Source: Chitinophaga filiformis
Lineage (GTDB): Bacteria; Bacteroidota; Bacteroidia; Chitinophagales; Chitinophagaceae
Length of the DNA: 64,000 nt
Direction: 5' to 3'
NCBI RefSeq assembly: GCF_023100805.1
Contig: NZ_CP095855.1
Coordinates: forward strand, 992,001 to 1,056,000
A model generated the notes under the pieces. It saw nothing but the letters and a program-made list of their open reading frames with translations, had not been told where the DNA came from and ran no database searches. The translations under genes and the position numbers were made by a program. The number at the start of each line of letters is the position of its first letter. Position 1 is the first letter of the stretch. Positions 45,391 through 53,895 of the stretch are shown here, piece by piece.

Positions 45391-46443
45391 ATGATACATG
45401 TTTCAGACTTTAAAGACCTCGAACACCTTTCAATACATAAGGTAGGAAATGCCTCACAGGAAGAACCGCTGATTTGCTCGCAGGCCCCGCTGGAACTGCA
45501 GGACGAGACGATCAGCCAGTTGTTGTTAACGTATTTTATACAGCCGTTCACCAACAGCGCAGAGTACTTCCGTTTTTATCATGAGGCTGATTTACAATTA
45601 AATGAGATTTTTCAATACTGCCGCCGTATATTTGAAAACAGGGACAATTTTCACGAGCAATCAGTGAATATTGCCAAGCATCTATACAAGCATTCCACTC
45701 ATCCAAAGATCAAGGGTGGAGAGTTATACATTGCTTACTTTAGTAAATGTCAGGTGGATGGAGAAGACGTTGAGGCGATAGGCATTTTTAAATCTGAGAA
45801 CAGGGATACTTATCTCAAGGTATTTCTGGCCAATGACAACTATGAGGTGAACTATGAAGATGGGATCAATATCAATAAACTTGATAAAGGTTGCCTGGTA
45901 TTCAACACCGAAGAAGAAAATGGGTACAAAGTCAGCATAATAGACAGCATCAGCAAACAAAATGAAGCAGTTTACTGGAAAGATGCGTTCCTGCAGGTAC
46001 AACGCCGGGAGGACAGTTATCACCAGACAGAGCTTGCAGTGAACATGTGTAAGAAGTTTATTCACGATAAACTGCCCGGCGAATACGAGATAAGCCGTGT
46101 AGACCAGGTGGACCTTCTTAATAAATCAGCAACTTATTTCAAAGAGAAAGAGCAGTTTCAGCTGGATGATTTTGCACAGGAAGTGTTGGGCCATCCCGAT
46201 GCCATAGCGTCATTCAAGGAATATAAAGAGCAGTTTCAGCAGGAGTTTCAGCAAGAGTTCCCCGATGAGTTTGATATTTCATCTCCTGCGGTCAAGAAAC
46301 AGCAAAAGGTTTTTAAGAGTGTACTGAAGTTGGACAAAAACTTTCACATCTATATACATGGTAACAGGGAAATGATTGAGCGTGGATTTGATGAGTCTAC
46401 CAATTTGTATTACTATAAGCTATTGTTTGAGAACGAAACTTGA
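45391..46443 (+). CDS. 37-kDa nucleoid-associated protein (NdpA/YejK family)
   Basis: 350 residues. It matches the nucleoid-associated NA37 family in length and pattern: N-terminal IHKVGN, central SVNIAKHLY, GGELYIAYFSKCQVDGE, FKSENRDTYLKV, NKLDKGCLVFN, and C-terminal NKSATYFKEKEQFQLDDFAQEV (quoted in part) and YYYKLLFEN. It binds DNA in the cytoplasm; in E. coli its role is poorly defined. TATTTTCG lies 7 nt upstream of the ATG, similar to other start-abutting -7 boxes here. Confidence 0.88.
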   Translation: MIHVSDFKDLEHLSIHKVGNASQEEPLICSQAPLELQDETISQLLLTYFIQPFTNSAEYFRFYHEADLQLNEIFQYCRRIFENRDNFHEQSVNIAKHLYKHSTHPKIKGGELYIAYFSKCQVDGEDVEAIGIFKSENRDTYLKVFLANDNYEVNYEDGININKLDKGCLVFNTEEENGYKVSIIDSISKQNEAVYWKDAFLQVQRREDSYHQTELAVNMCKKFIHDKLPGEYEISRVDQVDLLNKSATYFKEKEQFQLDDFAQEVLGHPDAIASFKEYKEQFQQEFQQEFPDEFDISSPAVKKQQKVFKSVLKLDKNFHIYIHGNREMIERGFDESTNLYYYKLLFENET

Positions 46444-46481
46444 TCTATCTTTTTTTCATAAGCAAAAACCAATTATTAAAC

Positions 46482-46509
46482 AAAGGCTGTTCTTCCGGGC
46501 GGCCTTTTA
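46482..46509 (+). terminator. Terminator of the nucleoid protein gene
   Basis: Stem AAAGGCTGTTC / GGGCGGCCTTT with G-T wobbles (46482-46492, 46497-46507), exiting into TTTT. Confidence 0.7.
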
Positions 46510-46651
46510 GTATATCGGATCCGGGAACGTTCCCAGCAGTTAGTATCAGATACTGATGGTAAAAGAGATAAGTGTAGCTGCCGCTGTGGCTACAAATGCT
46601 TTATTTGTTGCTAAGGTCCCGCAGAAATCATTCCAGTTAAAGCAGTAAAAT

Positions 46652-46682
46652 AAAAAAAGCGCATCAATAACATGATGCGCTT
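46652..46682 (-). terminator. Terminator of the PSP1 gene
   Basis: Stem AAGCGCATCA / TGATGCGCTT (46657-46666, 46673-46682), with seven A on plus (T-run on minus). Confidence 0.9.
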
Positions 46683-46706
46683 CTCAATGGTATTAAAAAC
46701 GATTGT

Positions 46707-48167
46707 TTATTTCTGTTTTTCGCGGGGCTTCGGTGGCTTGTTATGTCCTCCGCCTCCCTGTTGTTTAGGATTGTTAGGATTATTCTTGTCCTGCTGCGGT
46801 TTAGGCCCATTAGGCTGATTACGCTGATCCTGCTTCTGCTTGGGAGCATGTTGCTGCGGGCGTTGTTCCTGTTTAGGCTTTTGTTGCTGCTGCTGTGGAC
46901 GGTTATCCTGTTGTTTCTGCGGGCGGTTTTCCTGCTGCTGCTTTTGTTGCTGTGCAGGACGGTGCTGGTTTTCGCCTTTACCTTCCTGTTTTTTGTTGCC
47001 CGGCTGCTGTGGTTGTTCCTGCTTCTGTTTATGCTTTTGTTTTTCCTTGTCTTTGTGTTTACGTTTCTGAGAAGCTTTTTCAAGCGAACGTAAACTGATC
47101 TGTCCTACAACATCTGCGAAGCCAAGGTCAGTTTCTTTTGGTTTTATTGTCACCACTTCCACAGGTTTCAGGTCTTCCGGCCTGATATTCTGTTTATTCA
47201 GCTGGCGTATCTCTTTCACGCGGGCAATAGTAAGCGGATATTGCTTGTTACTGTCGCCATAAGAGTACCACATCAGGTTTTTGAAAATATCTCTCTTCTG
47301 AAGGGTAGCCACGCCGTTTGCGGTTTCAATACTGTCAGCATCTTCAGGGAATTCCTTCAATGCATCGAGGTAAGTATCCAGTTCATAATTCAGGCAGCAC
47401 TTCAGACGGCCACATTGACCGGAAAGTTTAGCCTGGTTAATAGACAGGTTCTGATAACGGGCAGCGGTGGTATTAACGCTTTTGAAGTCGGTGAGCCAGG
47501 TAGCGCAACAAAGTTCTCTTCCGCAACTACCGATACCGCCTACTTTTCCGGCTTCCTGGCGGGCGCCTATCTGGCGCATTTCCACCTTTACGCGGAATTC
47601 ACCGGCGTAGAGTTTGATCAGTTCGCGGAAATCCACCCTATCGTCTGCGGTGTAGAAGAAAGTGGCTTTACGGCCATCAGCCTGGATCTCCACTTCTGCG
47701 AGCTTCATTTCCAGACCAATACTGCGGGCAATGGCCCTGGCTCTGATGAGGGCGTCCTTTTCGCGGGCTTTGTTATCGTTCATCCGCGCAAGGTCTTCAT
47801 TTGTAGCGCGGCGAAGGACCTTCTTTACTTCAGGGGTATCTTCGATACGCTTTTTCTTCATCTGTAATTTAACCAGTTCGCCTGTAAGGCTGATCTGTCC
47901 GATGTCGAAACCACTGACGCCTTCTACAGTTACCATTTCTCCTTTATCGAGTAACTGTTTGGTGGTGTTACGGAAAAAATCCTTTCTGCTACCGTTGTTA
48001 AAACTTACTTCTATTATATCAAATGGTGCTAAGCTGTCACTTAAGGGAATATTGGCCAGCCAGTCAAATACATTCAGCCTGTTACAGCCTCCACTACTGC
48101 ATCCTCCATTGCTTTTGCATCCTGACGGCTTCCCCTCTGCACCTGTACCACATCCGGCACAAGCCAT
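46707..48167 (-). CDS. PSP1-domain protein (RicT/YaaT-like) with Gln-rich tail
   Basis: 486 residues. The N-terminus is Cys-rich (CAGCGTG, CKSNGGCSSGGC). The core (~45-320) is a PSP1 domain with family cysteines GSCGRELCC and GQCGRLKCC; in Bacillus RicT these help hold [4Fe-4S] clusters in a complex that promotes RNA maturation by RNase Y. The final ~110 residues are a low-complexity Gln/Lys/Asn/Pro/Arg tail (for example KQQQENRPQKQQ), absent from Bacillus YaaT. It is downstream of holB, the same neighbourhood as holB-yaaT in Firmicutes. Confidence 0.92.
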   Translation of the reverse strand: MACAGCGTGAEGKPSGCKSNGGCSSGGCNRLNVFDWLANIPLSDSLAPFDIIEVSFNNGSRKDFFRNTTKQLLDKGEMVTVEGVSGFDIGQISLTGELVKLQMKKKRIEDTPEVKKVLRRATNEDLARMNDNKAREKDALIRARAIARSIGLEMKLAEVEIQADGRKATFFYTADDRVDFRELIKLYAGEFRVKVEMRQIGARQEAGKVGGIGSCGRELCCATWLTDFKSVNTTAARYQNLSINQAKLSGQCGRLKCCLNYELDTYLDALKEFPEDADSIETANGVATLQKRDIFKNLMWYSYGDSNKQYPLTIARVKEIRQLNKQNIRPEDLKPVEVVTIKPKETDLGFADVVGQISLRSLEKASQKRKHKDKEKQKHKQKQEQPQQPGNKKQEGKGENQHRPAQQQKQQQENRPQKQQDNRPQQQQQKPKQEQRPQQHAPKQKQDQRNQPNGPKPQQDKNNPNNPKQQGGGGHNKPPKPREKQK

Positions 48168-48293
48168 ATTAATCGATTTAAATTATTAAATGAAATACAT
48201 CCGGGCATTGGACCGGACGCTTAATATATATAATTCCTCCTTATTACATAAGGGCCGGAATTAACAAAGATAACGGAAAATGCCCTTAATATG

Positions 48294-49433
48294 TCATATT
48301 GCCGGAATCGGCCTCTTTTTAAAGATATACTGCAACTTCACGGAAAGCGCATGAAACAGCAGTTTGGCGTTCGCGTTGCGTTCTATATAATAGCAGGCAT
48401 TGTCCAGTTCCTGCATGATCTGTTCCATTTGCTGAAGATCTGCCAGCTTTTGCAGTTTCGCCGCAAAGTCCGTTTCCTCATCTGAAAAGGCCAGCTGGCT
48501 TCTGTCTATATACTTCAGTCGCAGGGTATGCTCCATGAGGTTGATGAAATAACGCAGGAACTGTTTCTGGTTCTCGCGTCCCATTTTGGTACTGGCGATG
48601 CCTTCTATCCATCCCTGAAGCGCCACCCGGTTGCCGGTGAAAATATAGTTGAGCCAGTTGCGCAGCAGTTCATGATAGTCGTCGTCTGAATGCTGGAGCA
48701 TATACAAGGCCTCCCGGTAATTGCCGGCCGCGATGGTGGCCGCCTGTCGTGCCTTGGCGGCTGGTATCTGTGCCCGCTTGATCAGCGCATCTATCATTAC
48801 CTCTTTCGGCAGCGGATTCACTTTGATCAGATGTGTGCGGGAGAGGATAGTGGCCAGGATCTGTTCCTGGTTTTCTGCCACCAGCAGAAAAATGGTATTG
48901 TCTGGTGGTTCCTCTATCAGCTTCAGCAGCCTGTTTCCCTCGTTGCCAAGGTATTCAGGCATCCACATCAAAAGTATCTTATAGGTACTCTCAAAGCTTT
49001 TCAGGCTCAGCTTGCGGATGATATCCTGGCATTCTGTAGCGGTAATATTACCCTGTTTGTTCTCTGCCCCGATAAACTGTAACCAGTCATATGCATTGCC
49101 ATAAGGCTGGGCGTCGACGAATTCCCGCCATTCGGCCGCATAATCAGCGCTTACCGGTTTATCGCCCGGCTTGCGGGGAATGACCGGGTAAGAGAAATGT
49201 ATATCAGGATGTATGTACTTACCTGCTTTCAGACAGGAGGCACATTTGCCACAAGCCCCGTCCGGCTGTTTATCTTCGCAGACCAGATATTGCGCAAACG
49301 CAAGCGCTATCGGAAGCCCTCCGGCCCCTTCAGGCGCCAGTATGATATTGGCGTGACTAAGCCGGTGCTGTTCCGTAGACTTTATTAATTGTTGTCGTAT
49401 ATCTTCCTGACCTATGACATTCGAAAAAAGCAT
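48294..49433 (-). CDS. holB: DNA polymerase III, delta-prime subunit
   Basis: 379 residues. Clamp-loader subunit with an AAA+ fold. The P-loop position reads APEGAGGLP and lacks the Lys, as expected for the non-ATPase delta-prime. A zinc module is CGKCASCLKAG (~62-72). LLKLIEEPP and ILSRTHLIK (sensor 1 / SRC-like) follow. Longer than E. coli delta-prime, with a helical C-terminal collar domain. It lies 9 bp downstream of the glutathione peroxidase gene and 126 bp upstream of PSP1. Confidence 0.92.
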   Translation of the reverse strand: MLFSNVIGQEDIRQQLIKSTEQHRLSHANIILAPEGAGGLPIALAFAQYLVCEDKQPDGACGKCASCLKAGKYIHPDIHFSYPVIPRKPGDKPVSADYAAEWREFVDAQPYGNAYDWLQFIGAENKQGNITATECQDIIRKLSLKSFESTYKILLMWMPEYLGNEGNRLLKLIEEPPDNTIFLLVAENQEQILATILSRTHLIKVNPLPKEVMIDALIKRAQIPAAKARQAATIAAGNYREALYMLQHSDDDYHELLRNWLNYIFTGNRVALQGWIEGIASTKMGRENQKQFLRYFINLMEHTLRLKYIDRSQLAFSDEETDFAAKLQKLADLQQMEQIMQELDNACYYIERNANAKLLFHALSVKLQYIFKKRPIPAI

Positions 49434-49442
49434 GGACGCAAA

Positions 49443-49973
49443 TTAGTATTTCTTTTCTATCGCGGCCGTTACTTCAGGTGAAAGCGGTTGGGTTTTAGGT
49501 GAGAACACGGCTACCAGGTTACCCTTTTCATCCAGCAGGTATTTCTGGAAATTCCATTGTACTTCTGATGGTTCGAGGTGTTTGGCTTTACTTTCATCCA
49601 GCAGCCATTTATAGATAGGGTGGATGTCACTGCCTTTTACAGAGATCTTGGCAGCCATCGGGAAGGTAACTGCATATTTCTTGGTACAGAATTCATGGAT
49701 CTCAGCATTGGAACCAGGTTCCTGTGAGCCGAAGTTGTTAGCAGGGAAACCAATGATCACCAGGTTCTTTTCGTATTTCTTGTACAGTTTCTCCAGGTCA
49801 GCGTACTGAGGAGTGTTTCCACACATAGAGGCGGTGTTTACGATCAGGATCTTCTTGCCCTTATAATCTGCAAAATTGATTTTGCCGCCATCAACGCCGT
49901 CTACTTTAAAGTCATATATAGCTCCGCCTTTCATAAACAATAGTATTGAAATCAACAGTGTCTTCAGTGTCAT
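49443..49973 (-). CDS. Glutathione peroxidase-like thiol peroxidase
   Basis: 176 residues from ATG 49973, giving a short hydrophobic leader (MTLKTLLISILLF), so probably exported; the upstream frame is AT-rich filler. Catalytic tetrad: Cys in NTASMCGNTPQY (Cys, not Sec), Gln in GSQEPGS, and Trp-Asn in VQWNFQKYL. FPANNFG is the family signature. In bacteria of this kind the reductant is usually thioredoxin. It sits between comF and holB. Confidence 0.92.
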   Translation of the reverse strand: MTLKTLLISILLFMKGGAIYDFKVDGVDGGKINFADYKGKKILIVNTASMCGNTPQYADLEKLYKKYEKNLVIIGFPANNFGSQEPGSNAEIHEFCTKKYAVTFPMAAKISVKGSDIHPIYKWLLDESKAKHLEPSEVQWNFQKYLLDEKGNLVAVFSPKTQPLSPEVTAAIEKKY

Positions 49974-50073
49974 ATAATTAGGATTGTAGAGTGATTTTAA
50001 AAAAAAGTGAGCAAATAAAATTAAGTAAAATATTGTATATAAGGTGTTAATGATAAGCGGAGGCCATGCTATT

Positions 50074-50763
50074 TTAATGGTGAGCAAAGGCCAGCGTGTA
50101 AATGCTTACCGCTGCACCGGCGCCCAGTAACAGGCTGCTGCATGCTTCAAGGGTGGCGCCGGTAGTGAGTACATCATCGATGAGCAGGACATGCTGATCC
50201 TTTAACTGGTCGGTTTGCCTGATGGAAAAGACATTGGAAACATTTTGCCAGCGGAGCAGACGGCCCTTATTGGTCTGCGACGGAGAATAGTTGTTTCTGA
50301 AAAGTATTTCCTCCATGACCGGTTTTCCTGTTATTGCAGCCACACCGTTTGCCAGGAGCATGGCCTGGTTATATCCTCTCTGCTGTAGTTTGGTGGGATG
50401 TATGGGAACGGGAATGATACTGTTTATTTCGTATAGCCAACCGCTTTGCAGGAGGATGTTGCCCATCTGCTGGCCCAGATGGGTGGCAATATCTTCCCGC
50501 CGATCGTATTTGAACTGGTAAATAAGCTGTTGTAATAAAGACGACTTCCGGTAATAATAAGCTGACATGGCATGCCTGATATTAACCCTTCCCCAGAAGA
50601 TCTTTTCTACCGGGTTGCCGGGCAGGTGCTGATAGCCGGTAAGCGGCAGCCGGCGCAGGCAGCGGATGCAAAGGACCTTTTCAGTACGGGTAAGATCTGT
50701 GCCACATCCGTCACAGGTATGCGGATAGAACAGGTCCAGCAGCGAGGATAACAGGTTTTTCAT
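50074..50763 (-). CDS. comF: ComF-family amidophosphoribosyltransferase-like protein
   Basis: 229 residues. N-terminal zinc-binding cysteines CDGCG and CIRC (~17-35), a PRTase core IPVPIHPTKLQQRGYNQA, and PRPP loop VLLIDDVLTTGATLEA (~191-206). The family is linked to natural DNA uptake (ComFC), although many members have other unknown roles. It is 56 bp downstream of radA, whose product acts in competence and recombination branch migration, giving mild support to a DNA-processing context. Confidence 0.92.
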   Translation of the reverse strand: MKNLLSSLLDLFYPHTCDGCGTDLTRTEKVLCIRCLRRLPLTGYQHLPGNPVEKIFWGRVNIRHAMSAYYYRKSSLLQQLIYQFKYDRREDIATHLGQQMGNILLQSGWLYEINSIIPVPIHPTKLQQRGYNQAMLLANGVAAITGKPVMEEILFRNNYSPSQTNKGRLLRWQNVSNVFSIRQTDQLKDQHVLLIDDVLTTGATLEACSSLLLGAGAAVSIYTLAFAHH

Positions 50764-50819
50764 TTTTCAGGTATGGGTAGTTCGTTGCTGAAAATAATGA
50801 AAACCTGAAAACCGGAAAA

Positions 50820-52190
50820 TTAAAAGAGGCTTCTGTATACTTCATCGACCCTGCCTACAGGTACCACTTCAATATTGAACTTGCTGAAATCTGTGCCCTT
50901 CTTATTGTAGCGGCTGATGAAGATCTTTTCGAATCCCAGTTTTTCTGCTTCTGCAATACGTTGTTCTATACGGTTCACAGCGCGTATCTCTCCACTGAGA
51001 CCTACCTCTCCTGCAAAACATATCTTGCTGCTGATGGCGGCGTCTTCGTAGGAAGATAAGAGCGCGCACAATACTGCGAGGTCAATAGAAGGATCTTCTA
51101 CACGAATACCGCCGGCAATGTTCAGGAAGACATCTTTTACACCGAAATGAAATCCGCCGCGTTTTTCCAGTACGGCCAGCAGCAGTTGCAGCCTGCGCAG
51201 ATCGAAACCGGTGACGGTACGTTGAGGAGTGCCATATACAGACTGTGTTACCAGCGCCTGTACTTCCACCAGCATAGGGCGCATGCCTTCCATAGTAGCG
51301 GCAATAGCCACACCGCTCAGCTGGTCTTCCCTTTGTGATATCAGGATCTCCGACGGGTTGGTGACCTGTCTTAATCCGGCGCCGGTCATTTCATAAATGC
51401 CCAGTTCCGCTGTTGATCCGAAACGGTTCTTGATAGTGCGGAGTATGCGGTAAGCATAGTGTTGATCGCCTTCGAACTGCAGCACGGTGTCTACCATATG
51501 CTCCAGTATCTTAGGGCCTGCAATAGCGCCATCTTTGGTGATATGGCCGATGAGGAACACAGGAGTATGGCTCTCCTTGGCAAAACGTTGCATTTCGGCG
51601 GTCGTTTCCCTGATCTGGGATACACTACCGGGAGCCGATTCGATAAAAGGCGATTGTAAAGTTTGAATCGAGTCAACTATAACGAGTTGCGGACGTAGTT
51701 TCTTTATTTCCTGGAAGATGGTTTGTGTAGATGTTTCTGTGAGCAGATAGAACAGATCATTTTTTACCTGTAATCTGTCCGCTCTCATTTTTATCTGCTG
51801 TGCACTTTCCTCACCACTGATGTAGAGGGTAGTGATGTCTTTGAGTTGCAATGCGTTCTGCAGGAACAAGGTGCTTTTGCCTATACCGGGTTCGCCTCCT
51901 ACAAGTACTAAGGAGCCGGGTACTATACCGCCGCCCAATACACGGTTCAGTTCTGCATCGGGCGTGAGCAGGCGGTCTTCTTCTATGCCGCTCACTTCGG
52001 AAAGGTTCACGATGTTATCTGATCTGCCGTTTTCTTTTTCAGGTTGCCAGCTGGTATTACGTAAAGGGATATCCTTTTGTACTTTTTCTTCAACGAATGT
52101 ATTCCATTGCCCACAACTTGGACATTTACCGGTCCATTTAGCTGATTCGTATCCACAATTCTGACAGAAGAACGCAGTTTTAATTTTCAT
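50820..52190 (-). CDS. radA: DNA repair protein RadA/Sms
   Basis: 456 residues. It is a RecA-like DnaB-type helicase for branch migration. Zinc finger CQNCGYESAKWTGKCPSC (~9-26), Walker A GGEPGIGKST (~98), RadA motif KNRFGS (~262) and a C-terminal Lon-protease-like domain without the catalytic dyad (ending near VGLSGEIRAV). Of normal length. Starts a minus-strand run radA-comF-gpx-holB-PSP1. Confidence 0.98.
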   Translation of the reverse strand: MKIKTAFFCQNCGYESAKWTGKCPSCGQWNTFVEEKVQKDIPLRNTSWQPEKENGRSDNIVNLSEVSGIEEDRLLTPDAELNRVLGGGIVPGSLVLVGGEPGIGKSTLFLQNALQLKDITTLYISGEESAQQIKMRADRLQVKNDLFYLLTETSTQTIFQEIKKLRPQLVIVDSIQTLQSPFIESAPGSVSQIRETTAEMQRFAKESHTPVFLIGHITKDGAIAGPKILEHMVDTVLQFEGDQHYAYRILRTIKNRFGSTAELGIYEMTGAGLRQVTNPSEILISQREDQLSGVAIAATMEGMRPMLVEVQALVTQSVYGTPQRTVTGFDLRRLQLLLAVLEKRGGFHFGVKDVFLNIAGGIRVEDPSIDLAVLCALLSSYEDAAISSKICFAGEVGLSGEIRAVNRIEQRIAEAEKLGFEKIFISRYNKKGTDFSKFNIEVVPVGRVDEVYRSLF

Positions 52191-52327
52191 GCGGCAAATT
52201 TAAAACGTAAATCATCGGCTACGTAAAAAAGAAAAAATAAACGATGATGTGATGATGAAAAAAATGAAAGAAAAGTGAGTTGAAGGCATTCAGTTTTTCA
52301 TGAAAAAGGGGCAGGAAAAAATCGGGC

Positions 52328-52367
52328 AAAAAAGAAAAGAGCCAACAGAAATTTCTGCTGACTCTTT
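52328..52367 (-). terminator. Orphan terminator facing no annotated gene
   Basis: Stem of AAAGAG.CA.CAGAAA type (52336-52351 with 52352-52367, two mismatches). The plus strand carries an A-rich left flank (52328-52338), so the minus strand exits into CTTTTCTTTTTT. A minus transcript ending here would have to begin in the gene-free stretch 52368-52820. Confidence 0.55.
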
Positions 52368-52783
52368 CTACTTACTAACCCATTAAATTCACGTCTAAAT
52401 TACTAAATGGCTACAGAATAAAAAAGTTTATTTAATTGATGTGAATAACTTTTGATGACTTTTCATAATGTGACAGATCTGCCACCATAGCACGTTTCAG
52501 CGGTTGAAGGCATTCAATTATACTTTCATTGGAAGAGCGTAAAAGGTTGATAAATAGGAATGATGCCGCCATAAATTATATATGAAATCGGCGTCATAAA
52601 AGCATAAAATATATCTGTCATAACGTCCGGATTGACATTTCAAAATTTTACGAAACGCCATATTGGCAGTGTTAAATTTCCTAATTGGCAGGAAAAAATG
52701 AAGGAGACCGGACCAATTCTTAAGGAAATCCTAAATCCCCTCCGGAGGGATGATTTGGACGGTAATTTGATCATGGTTACGAG

Positions 52784-52791
52784 TAATTTTG
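52784..52791 (+). promoter_or_regulatory. -7 element for the zinc metallopeptidase gene
   Basis: TAATTTTG, 29 nt before ATG 52821. TTTG motifs at 52754 and 52766 are off the ideal spacing. Confidence 0.5.
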
Positions 52792-52820
52792 TATCGAACT
52801 AAAACCTCATTTTAAATAGT

Positions 52821-53510
52821 ATGACACCTGGCATTATGTTTATGTCGCTGATCTTTATCGGGGTCAGCATGTTGATAAGCTGGAGATTGAAAAGCAAAAT
52901 CAGGGAATACAGCGCTATACCGACCTCTTCGGGGCTAACCGGTAAGCAGATTGCTGAAAAGATGTTGAAAGACAATGGGATATATGACGTGCAGGTGATT
53001 TCCGTTGATGGCTTTTTATCTGACCACTACGATCCGGCAAATAAAACGGTAAATCTCAGTCCGGATGTATATTCCGGGGCAAATGTATCGGCTGCAGCGG
53101 TGGCGGCGCACGAGTGCGGGCATGCGGTGCAGCACCAGCGGGCTTATCCCTGGCTGAACCTGCGTTCCAAACTCGTACCGGCGGTACAGTTCAGTTCCGG
53201 CCTGGTACAATGGGTATTGCTGGGCGGTATTTTGCTGATAAATGTCTTCCCGGCACTGTTGCTGGGTGGTATTATCCTTTTCGGGGTGACCACGATTTTT
53301 GCCCTGATAACCCTGCCTGTGGAGTTTGATGCTTCCAGGAGGGCCCTGGCCTGGCTGGACAATACCTCGCTGATGCGCAGGGAAGAGCATGACAAGGCGA
53401 AGGACGCCCTCTGGTGGGCGGCAATGACCTATGTGGTGGCAGCGATCGCATCTATAGTTACGCTGTTGCAGTATATCATGATCTATGCAGGCGCCAGGAA
53501 CAGGGACTAA
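52821..53510 (+). CDS. Membrane zinc metallopeptidase, YugP-like (neutral zinc metallopeptidase family 2)
   Basis: 229 residues. The order is an N-terminal transmembrane helix, a short domain with LSPDVYSGANVSA, the zinc motif AHECGHAVQH (HExxH, ~93-102), then three more hydrophobic segments. The downstream FDASRRALAWL supplies the probable third ligand region (EFDASRRA). The substrate is unknown; membrane quality control is a guess. Single gene with a terminator at 53540. Confidence 0.9.
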   Translation: MTPGIMFMSLIFIGVSMLISWRLKSKIREYSAIPTSSGLTGKQIAEKMLKDNGIYDVQVISVDGFLSDHYDPANKTVNLSPDVYSGANVSAAAVAAHECGHAVQHQRAYPWLNLRSKLVPAVQFSSGLVQWVLLGGILLINVFPALLLGGIILFGVTTIFALITLPVEFDASRRALAWLDNTSLMRREEHDKAKDALWWAAMTYVVAAIASIVTLLQYIMIYAGARNRD

Positions 53511-53539
53511 TTTTATTATCATCTGTTAATCAATATGCT

Positions 53540-53573
53540 AGAGGTCGGGAAAATGCTTCCCGGCCTCTTTTTA
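53540..53573 (+). terminator. Terminator of the zinc peptidase gene
   Basis: Stem AGAGGTCGGGAA / TTCCCGGCCTCT (one G-T pair; 53540-53551, 53558-53569), then TTTTT. Confidence 0.9.
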
Positions 53574-53635
53574 TGATCGCGGGAACGCACAATGGAACGT
53601 GCACGGAAACCTTATGCTTTCTTTGAGGTATAGTG

Positions 53636-53725
53636 GAGGTTCGCTCAGGGTAGCCTCATCCTCCCTTAATCTTCCGTTCCGGAACGGAAGATTAAGGGAG
53701 GATGAGGCTACCCTGAGCGAACCTC
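53636..53725. repeat. 90-bp perfect palindrome with no spacer
   Basis: The arms 53636-53680 and 53681-53725 are exact reverse complements over 45 bp and meet at TTCC|GGAA with no loop. Beyond them GTATAGTG (53628-53635) pairs with TACTATAC (53737-53744) across an 11-nt insertion present only on the right. No T-run at either end. Confidence 0.95.
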
Positions 53726-53822
53726 GGGCGAATCTCTACTATACATATCAGATACAATGTATCGGTTAAGCTGGCTTCCAGGACTTATGCATCGGCTTCG
53801 ATATGACTGTAGTGCGACTATA

Positions 53823-53895
53823 GTACCAATGGCCTGAACTTACGTTTATCTTACGTCTTGAACGTAAGATGAACGTAAGTTCAGGCCATTGGTAC
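53823..53895. repeat. 73-bp long foldback (34-bp arms, 5-nt loop)
   Basis: The left arm starts GTACCAATGGCCTGAACTT and the right arm ends AAGTTCAGGCCATTGGTAC. The arms pair over 34 positions with one G-T wobble and a CTTGA loop (53857-53861). Sequence TTACGT recurs inside each arm. No T-run. Confidence 0.92.

Larger units (their letters stand above)
52191..52820. other. 630-bp gene-free stretch upstream of radA and of the zinc peptidase
   Basis: AT-rich divergent promoter region for radA (minus) and the peptidase (plus). It contains an orphan minus-strand terminator at 52328-52367 and a -7 box at 52784. No reading frame longer than ~30 codons is credible. Confidence 0.5.

Noticed and set aside
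46743-47093. Leu/Phe-rich plus-strand frames resembling a membrane protein
   Set aside because: Complement of the Gln/Lys-rich PSP1 tail, which yields Leu/Phe/Cys runs.
53636-53725. Intrinsic terminator
   Set aside because: No T-run on either strand, and the upstream gene already has a terminator at 53540.
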